Below are positions 55,715 to 60,485 of a stretch of 60,485 nucleotides of DNA, piece by piece. The DNA comes from CAYGZA01 sp964354135 (GTDB taxonomy: Bacteria; Planctomycetota; Planctomycetia; Pirellulales; Thermoguttaceae), in assembly GCA_964354135.1 (NCBI GenBank), contig CAYGZA010000006.1:1-60485 (forward strand). The letters run 5' to 3'. The notes beneath the pieces were generated by a model. That model had not been told where the DNA came from and searched no databases. It was given only the letters and a program-made list of their open reading frames with translations. Each line of letters opens with the position of its first letter. The first letter of the stretch is position 1. Both the position numbers and the translations under genes were made by a program.

Positions 55715-56357
55715 CGGAGACCTCCAGGCCGGCCGCAAGCAGCGGGGCTTCCAGCAGCTCGGGGCGGACCTTGCGCAGAAACACCACCGCGCTGGCCGTC
55801 ACCAAGCCCTCGATCACCGCCAGCCCCAAATGGGCCACGACGGCGGCCTGGCTCAGGGCCCGGAATTCCGGCTGAGCGGCGATCATCGCCCCGGCCCACA
55901 GGGCCAAACCGAGAAGCACCCCGAACGCCCCGGCGGCCAATCCGCCGGCGAAGGCGATCCCGTCGCTCTCGGCGCGGACCGTGCCGCGGAGGAGGTGGTA
56001 CACGGCGACCGCGGGCACGGCCATCGTCAAGGTGTTGATGCCCAGGGTCGTGAGGCCGCCGAAACCGAGGAAGACCGCTTGCAGGAAGAGCGCGATGAGG
56101 ACCGCGGGGAACGCGGCCCAGCCGAGGACCAGCCCGACCAGGCCGTTGAGCACCAAATGGACCGAGCCGACGCCCAACGGCACGTGGATGAGCGAGGCCA
56201 CGAAGAAGGCCGAGCTGAGCATGGCGACCTGGGGAACGCGCTGGTAGTCGAGCCTGCGGAGCCCGACGGCCGTGCCCGCGGCGGCCAGCGCGGCACTGGC
56301 GCCGAGAATCCCCAGCCCCATCGCCGAAGCCGACAAGACGCCTTCCTCAATGTGCAT
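55707..56357 (-). CDS. nikM: Nickel ECF transporter substrate-binding NikM/CbiM
   Basis: A 216-aa membrane protein with the N-terminal metal motif MHIEEGVLSAS, in which His2 is a nickel/cobalt ligand, a second His in FFVASLIHVPLGVGSVHLVL, and about six TM helices (LVGLVLGWAAFPAVLIALFL). The neighbours nikK and NikR point to nickel rather than cobalt. The first Met is required by the binding site, so the start at 56357 is firm. Confidence 0.93.
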   Translation of the reverse strand: MHIEEGVLSASAMGLGILGASAALAAAGTAVGLRRLDYQRVPQVAMLSSAFFVASLIHVPLGVGSVHLVLNGLVGLVLGWAAFPAVLIALFLQAVFLGFGGLTTLGINTLTMAVPAVAVYHLLRGTVRAESDGIAFAGGLAAGAFGVLLGLALWAGAMIAAQPEFRALSQAAVVAHLGLAVIEGLVTASAVVFLRKVRPELLEAPLLAAGLEVSDA

Positions 56358-56412
56358 CAGCGCTCCTCCGGCCGCAAAAGGACCACAAAATGTGTCAGGA
56401 ACCTCTCTTGCG

Positions 56413-57189
56413 TCACTTCATGTCCACCGTCTTGACCCAGATCACTCCGCCCAGCTCCACGTCGACGGGCCTGCCGGCGGGGTTCTTCATTTTTTCGGGG
56501 CCATCGACCAGCGCGGCGAATCCCCACCAGCCGGCCTTGGGCATGCTGTAGGAGAAGACGCCGCTGGAGTCGGCCTTGATGACTTGCGTGATGAAGGCGT
56601 CGTTTGGGGTCTTCACCCGATGTCCTTCGTTGTAGTACTCCACCTCGACGACTGCGAACGGCAGCGGCTTGCCGTCCCGCTTCACGACGGCCCGGAACGT
56701 GTTGCCGGTCCAGAGGCCGTACGGCCGCACCAAGGGCTCGATCTCGACCGGGAAGCCGACCATGGCGTCCCAGCCCTTCTCCACGCCCGAGAAGCTCACG
56801 ACGACCTTGGTGTAGTGGACGATCAGCTTCTCTTCGGCGGCTTCCCAGTAGGGCGCCGGCTCGATGAAGAAGACGTGATCTCCCGGCCGTTTGAGCGGCA
56901 CGGAGGCGGTGTAGGCCGTCTTGCCCCGGACCTTCTTGGGGCGGAGCAATTCCCTCAGGTCGTGCCGCTTGCCGGCGGCGAGCATCCCGAACCGCTGCGG
57001 CGTCCCCATCTCCATGACGGGCCCTTGCTCCATGGGATGCGTAAAGAGGATCGCCAGATCGACGGTCCGCGGGCCTTCAGGCGAGACGACGTCTTCGGTC
57101 GGCAGCAGGACCTGGAAGTGGGCCGCGGCCCGGGTCGCCGCAGAGAGACAGACCGCGGCAAACCATAGGCAAACGACGGTACGACGCAT
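56413..57189 (-). CDS. nikK: Nickel-uptake DUF4198 protein NikK
   Basis: A 258-aa secreted protein with a signal peptide (LWFAAVCLSAATRAAAH) followed by a His at the mature N-terminus (AAAHFQVLLPTEDVVSPEG). DUF4198 features follow: FTHPMEQGPVMEMGTPQRFG, PGDHVFFIEPAPYWEAAEEK, and C-terminal YSMPKAGWWGFAALVDG. It probably delivers nickel to NikMLQO in the periplasm. It is the first gene of the operon; the NikR operator lies 17 bases upstream of its ATG. Confidence 0.9.
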   Translation of the reverse strand: MRRTVVCLWFAAVCLSAATRAAAHFQVLLPTEDVVSPEGPRTVDLAILFTHPMEQGPVMEMGTPQRFGMLAAGKRHDLRELLRPKKVRGKTAYTASVPLKRPGDHVFFIEPAPYWEAAEEKLIVHYTKVVVSFSGVEKGWDAMVGFPVEIEPLVRPYGLWTGNTFRAVVKRDGKPLPFAVVEVEYYNEGHRVKTPNDAFITQVIKADSSGVFSYSMPKAGWWGFAALVDGPEKMKNPAGRPVDVELGGVIWVKTVDMK

Positions 57190-57205
57190 CGAGGCAGGCT
57201 CCGGT

Positions 57206-57236
57206 CGGTAATACGATATGCCATATTGTATTACCG
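57206..57236 (-). promoter_or_regulatory. NikR-type palindromic operator
   Basis: CGGTAATAC (57206-57214) and GTATTACCG (57228-57236) are perfect arms with a 13-base spacer that is itself nearly symmetric (GATATGCCATATT), giving a 31-base near-palindrome. It sits just before the nikK start, where NikR would repress the nickel transporter operon. Confidence 0.8.
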
Positions 57237-57264
57237 GACGGAGGCGGTGTCGAGGGGCCCCAGT

Positions 57265-57401
57265 GGTCCGACACGCCTAGTAGGAGAAAAAGGGGACAGT
57301 CCCCATTTGCCGGAACGGCCCGAAGGGTGCTTCGCACAAATGGGGACTGTCCCCTTTTTCCAAGCTGCCCGTGCCACCCCACAAATAAAGCGTGTCGGAC
57401 C
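57265..57401. repeat. Nested inverted repeats between nikR and nikK
   Basis: An outer pair GGTCCGACACGC (57265-57276) / GCGTGTCGGACC (57390-57401) encloses a perfect 23-bp inner pair (57287-57309 / 57337-57359) that begins with AAAAAGGGGACAGTCCCC. The inner stem ends in five T and makes a good nikR terminator. The outer pair resembles ends of a small inserted element. Confidence 0.75.
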
Positions 57402-57402
57402 G

Positions 57403-57816
57403 CTAGGGGGCGTGGGCGCTGGCCATGACCAGCTCCCCCTTGTAGATCCCCTTAAGACCCCGCAGTTGGGAGGCGACCTTCTGGAGGCGGTTGGCCGGGC
57501 CGCGGAGGACGATCACCTCCAGGCACAAGTCGTGCGACAAATGGGCGTGCAGCGTGGCCACCACCAGGTCCGTATGATCGTGCTGGAGCTGCAGCATCCG
57601 GTCGCGAAGCTGCGGCCGGTGATGGTCGTAGACCAGGGTGAGCGTCCCGGCCACCTCGTGGGAGTGGGACGACCATGCCCGGCGGGTGAGCGTGTCGCGT
57701 ATCAACTGCCGCACCGCCTCGCTCCGCGTGGCGAATTGCTCCTCCCGGCAGTAGCGGTCGAACTGCTTGAGCAGGTCATCTTCCAGCGAGACGGAAAAAC
57801 GCACGATTTCAGACAC
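57403..57816 (-). CDS. nikR: Nickel-responsive regulator NikR
   Basis: A 137-aa ribbon-helix-helix repressor. The N-terminal RHH is IVRFSVSLEDDLLKQFDRYC, then RSEAVRQLIRD. The C-terminal ACT domain carries nickel ligands in YDHHRPQL (His), VATLHAHLSHDLCLEVIVLR (two His and Cys). Together they give the canonical H-HxH-C set. It lies directly upstream of the nickel transporter operon with a palindromic operator between them, on the same strand. Confidence 0.95.
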   Translation of the reverse strand: MSEIVRFSVSLEDDLLKQFDRYCREEQFATRSEAVRQLIRDTLTRRAWSSHSHEVAGTLTLVYDHHRPQLRDRMLQLQHDHTDLVVATLHAHLSHDLCLEVIVLRGPANRLQKVASQLRGLKGIYKGELVMASAHAP

Positions 57817-57969
57817 GGCCGGGCTCCTTGACGCAAAGAGGGGATTCCTAGCGGCAATAGGATACCAAAAAAGCCTCCCGCTTGCGGGCGATTGGGCCGA
57901 GAGGAAGACTGGATCGCAGGAGGCCGTATCGGCTCCGCAGGGAGATGGCCGAAAGCCGGTTGCGCAGAC

Positions 57970-58002
57970 AGACTTCCGAAGTCTCTAAGACTTCGGAAGT
58001 CT
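57970..58002. repeat. Short hairpin repeat upstream of nikR
   Basis: AGACTTCCGAAGTCT (57970-57984) is followed, after CTA, by its reverse complement AGACTTCGGAAGTCT (57988-58002); each arm is itself nearly palindromic. Short direct repeats (GATAGC, GAAAGC) follow to 58065. It is probably the terminator of the EF-hand gene, which ends at 58070. Confidence 0.65.
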
Positions 58003-58069
58003 ACGCGGGGAAGTTTACGCCGCGCCGTGTGCGGCTGAAAGCTGATAGCCGATAGCTGAAAGCCGATGC

Positions 58070-59338
58070 CTACTTCTTCGCCTTCAGACACTCCCACGCC
58101 GTCACGATGCCGTCGCCGTTGAGATCGTACTTGGAAAAGTCCCGAGCCATCTCGTCGGACCAGGCGCGGGAGTATTCTGCCATGCTGACCTGGCCGTCCC
58201 CATCGGCATCCTTCCGCGAAAACCACTCGGGAAGCCCGCTGGGCAAGCGTTCCTTGGGCGTCAGGAACCGGTAGGACGTCCGCCCGCTGCTACCGGAGAC
58301 GCTTGTGACGGTCGAGGAGCCGCCCCCGCTCCCGCCGCCCGAGGAGCGTCCCGAATCCGATCGCCCCCCGTCCCGCTGGCTGAACTCGACGAGCTTGGCG
58401 GTCAGCTCGTCTTGGGTGATTTTTCCGTCGCCGTTGCGGTCGGCATCCCTCAAGCCCCCGCGCAACTGGCTCGCTTCGTCCTTATCCAAGACCCCGTCCT
58501 TGTTCTTGTCGTATTGCCGCAGGAGGTTCTCGGCATACTGCCGAACCCTGGCATCCACCTGCGCCTTTTCCGATTCTGAGGGCGACGGGTTGGGATTGGG
58601 TTTGCCTCCGGAGGGGGGGGCTTGGGTCTGACCGGAAGGTGACCCCGACGAGCTGGCCGTCTGGGTCGCCATCGGCGGGCCAAAACCCAGTGGGACCGAC
58701 CCCTTCACGCCCACGCCGAATCCAGGCATGCTCGACTGGCCGGCGGCGGAAGCGTCTTTCTTGCCGCCGTCCGGTGCTTGAGCGCCGGGCGGCCCACCCG
58801 GTGGACCGCCGGGGGCAGACGAGGGGGGACCGCCGCGCCCCGACTCCCCGGGTCTCGGGGCGTTGCGGATCATCGCTTCCCGAAGGGCGGAGACGGCAAT
58901 CGGCGACCCCGGATCGAGCCCGGCCCTTCGGACGATATTGTCGTACATTCCCCGCATGGGGCCATCGACTTCTGAGGGGGAGATCACGCCGTCGCCGTTG
59001 CGGTCGAGTCGCCGGAGCATCATGTCGAGGCGCGCTTGGCGGTCGTCACCGCCGGGAGCGCCGGGCATCCCACCTCCACCCGGTCGGCCCCATCCACCGC
59101 CGGGAGGCCCCCAAGGACCACCAGGGGGTCCAAAACCGCCGCCAGGAGGGCCAGGCATCCCGGGCATCGCGCCTCCACCCGGCCCGCCCCAACCACCGCC
59201 AGGGGGACCAGGCATCTGGCCGCGATCCGGCCCGCCTCGCCGATCTCCGCGGCGGCCCCCTTCCGGGCGCTGCGCCCACAACTCCGCGGCGAAGACCAAT
59301 AGCATGAGACATGCAAAAAGCCGGCAGAGCGGTTTCAT
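58070..59338 (-). CDS. Secreted EF-hand calcium-binding protein
   Basis: A 422-aa protein starting at the ATG at 59338, preceded by GGGAGG. It has a signal peptide (PLCRLFACLMLLVFAAELWA), then a Gly/Pro-rich stretch with GGP repeats. Five EF-hand loops follow: DRNGDGVISPSE (near residue 115), DKNKDGVLDKDE, DRNGDGKITQDE, DADGDGQVSMAE and DLNGDGIVTAWE near the C-terminus. A Ser/Gly-rich linker lies between the third and fourth. Calcium-binding surface proteins of this type are frequent in Planctomycetota. Partner is unknown. Confidence 0.9.
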   Translation of the reverse strand: MKPLCRLFACLMLLVFAAELWAQRPEGGRRGDRRGGPDRGQMPGPPGGGWGGPGGGAMPGMPGPPGGGFGPPGGPWGPPGGGWGRPGGGGMPGAPGGDDRQARLDMMLRRLDRNGDGVISPSEVDGPMRGMYDNIVRRAGLDPGSPIAVSALREAMIRNAPRPGESGRGGPPSSAPGGPPGGPPGAQAPDGGKKDASAAGQSSMPGFGVGVKGSVPLGFGPPMATQTASSSGSPSGQTQAPPSGGKPNPNPSPSESEKAQVDARVRQYAENLLRQYDKNKDGVLDKDEASQLRGGLRDADRNGDGKITQDELTAKLVEFSQRDGGRSDSGRSSGGGSGGGSSTVTSVSGSSGRTSYRFLTPKERLPSGLPEWFSRKDADGDGQVSMAEYSRAWSDEMARDFSKYDLNGDGIVTAWECLKAKK

Positions 59339-59692
59339 GGCCAAGACCTCCCTTTCGCGCATACCCAGTATTAAACCCCTCGAATCGGATAAGGGTATCT
59401 CAATATCGCGGCGACCGATGGCGAAAACCATTCCAGACTCGGAGTCGCCGGATTGTTCCGCCATAGGCGGAGGAATAAGACCACCTATGCGAGGTATCAC
59501 GGAACCAACAACCGCCCATGGGGTTCTATTCTGAGGAGGGACACAGGCCATACCCCTTCAGACGAGACCATTCCCCCTCTTCAGTGCTTTTTCCGACACC
59601 GACGGGGCAAAACCTGCTGGACGAGACGGGGTCTATGTTCGTATCGTGAAGGGAAGCGGACGCGGCGGAAAAGTCGGGAGGGAAGGCATCTC
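59339..59692. other. Divergent intergenic region, no gene seen
   Basis: The 354 bases between the EF-hand and gspE-like genes hold no protein-like frame. The sequence near 59380-59420 is less GC-rich and may contain promoters, but I see no clear -35/-10 pair. Confidence 0.45.
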
Positions 59693-60485
59693 ATGGAATC
59701 CGGGGAAATCCTGCTCAAGAAAGGGCTCCTTGAGCCACGCCAACTGGAACAGGCCCGCAGCGCCCAAAACGACGGCGCCCGCCTGGACCAGGTGGCCGTG
59801 GAACTCGGTTTTCTGACCGAGGAGGCGGCGCTGCGCGCCTTGGGGGAAGAGGTCGGCCTGGAGTTCATCGACTTGGCCGAAGCAGAGATCGACCTGTCGC
59901 TCTTGGGGACCTTCCCCCCGAAGTTTATTTACCGCGAGTCGCTCTTTCCCATCCGGCAGCAGAACGGCGCGTTGATCGTCGCCACGAACGATCCGTTCAA
60001 CTTGTATCCCTTGGACGAGCTGGCCCTGGCCACCGGCAAGACGATCCGGCCCGTGCTCGCGGCCCGCAGCGAGATCGCCAAGCTCATCAAGACGCACCTC
60101 GGCGTGGGCAGCGAGACCGTCGAGGGGCTCTTGGCCCAGACGGCCGACGACCGCGTGGAGCTGTTGGACCAGATCGAGTCCGACGGCTCGGAGCTATCGG
60201 AGATGGCCCAGGAGCCGTCGGTCGTCCGGCTGGTCAACGAGATCCTGCTGGAGGCGATCGAGACGCGGGCCAGCGACGTCCACGTCGAGTCGGAGCAGAG
60301 CGGGCTCCGCATCCGCTACCGCATCGACGGCGTGCTGCACCCTCAGCCGGTGCCGCCGGAGATCAGCCGTTTCCAGGCGGCGATCATCAGTCGGTTGAAG
60401 ATCATGGCCCGGCTCAATATCGCCGAGCGGCGTCTGCCCCAGGACGGCCGCATCCAGTTGAAGGTTTCCGGCCGGGAGGTCGACG
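59693..60485 (+). CDS. GspE/PilB-family secretion or pilus ATPase, 3' end outside the window
   Basis: The frame starts at the ATG at 59693 behind GGGAGGGAAGG and runs off the right edge (264 codons visible). The N-terminal MshEN/GspE-N domain is clear (ESGEILLKKGLLEPRQLEQ, then LGFLTEEAALRALGEEVGLE, then PPKFIYRESLFPIRQQNGA). The start of the ATPase core follows: PSVVRLVNEILLEAIETRAS, DVHVESEQSGLRIRYRIDGV and RLNIAERRLPQDGRIQLKV, with the conserved ASDVHxE and the RLPQDGR arginine. Type II secretion GspE and type IV pilus PilB cannot be told apart without the rest. Confidence 0.92.
   Translation, partial: MESGEILLKKGLLEPRQLEQARSAQNDGARLDQVAVELGFLTEEAALRALGEEVGLEFIDLAEAEIDLSLLGTFPPKFIYRESLFPIRQQNGALIVATNDPFNLYPLDELALATGKTIRPVLAARSEIAKLIKTHLGVGSETVEGLLAQTADDRVELLDQIESDGSELSEMAQEPSVVRLVNEILLEAIETRASDVHVESEQSGLRIRYRIDGVLHPQPVPPEISRFQAAIISRLKIMARLNIAERRLPQDGRIQLKVSGREVD

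Overview
The window looks like chromosomal DNA of a free-living, flagellated member of the Planctomycetota, probably an uncultured lineage. This rests on high GC, many lone genes separated by inverted repeats, and secreted proteins of types common in that phylum (WD40, HEAT, EF-hand, BON and CehA/McbA-like). Flagellar and chemotaxis genes (fliG, cheX, a FlgI relative) are present, and many genes lack a clear Shine-Dalgarno. I saw no rRNA, tRNA, CRISPR array or intact insertion sequence.

Layout. 1-2.4 kb: a WD40 protein cut by the left edge, then two decayed gene remnants. 2.4-9.8 kb (minus): smc, a FlgI-like lipoprotein with HEAT repeats, and a tight dnaJ/cbpA-rnpA-yidD group. 10-13.2 kb: a CehA/McbA-like secreted protein, a DUF6338 membrane protein overlapping a proline-rich micro-ORF, and a QueD-like gene. 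13.5-18 kb (plus): cheX, fliG, mutS. 18-24.3 kb: a DUF819 carrier, a beta-lactamase-fold hydrolase, an alpha-oxoamine synthase and a gamma-glutamyltransferase.

24.3-26.5 kb is a scrapyard. It holds a leuS 3' stub, two different integron-integrase 3' tails, truncated toxin and antitoxin genes, an AT-rich membrane-protein gene with an attC-like site behind it, and a DUF433 antitoxin with half a toxin. I read this as a decayed integron of inverted orientation plus dead toxin-antitoxin loci.

26.6-31.3 kb: an SDR and a sulfotransferase, divergent from a second alpha-oxoamine synthase, a Gdx-type SMR exporter and a cupin; a sphingoid or sulfolipid pathway is possible. 31.5-39 kb: a heme-c-type hybrid histidine kinase, then a molybdenum hydroxylase set (MocA-like, XdhC, large and small subunits). 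39-46 kb: an exported methyltransferase-like protein, agmatine deiminase with a repeat inserted in its coding sequence, DUF5677, HicBA, an AbrB antitoxin with a truncated PIN toxin, then an ornithine/lysine-type decarboxylase and a deoxyhypusine-synthase-like enzyme, which together suggest homospermidine synthesis. 46-53.2 kb: an M16 peptidase, a PAS-GGDEF cyclase, 4-alpha-glucanotransferase and a BON-domain secreted protein. 53.4-57.8 kb: a nickel ECF transporter operon (nikKMLQO order) with NikR and a palindromic operator. 58-60.5 kb: a secreted EF-hand protein and the start of a GspE/PilB ATPase cut by the right edge.

Nearly every long intergenic gap carries a long inverted repeat, each of different sequence, acting as a terminator, a small non-autonomous element, or both.
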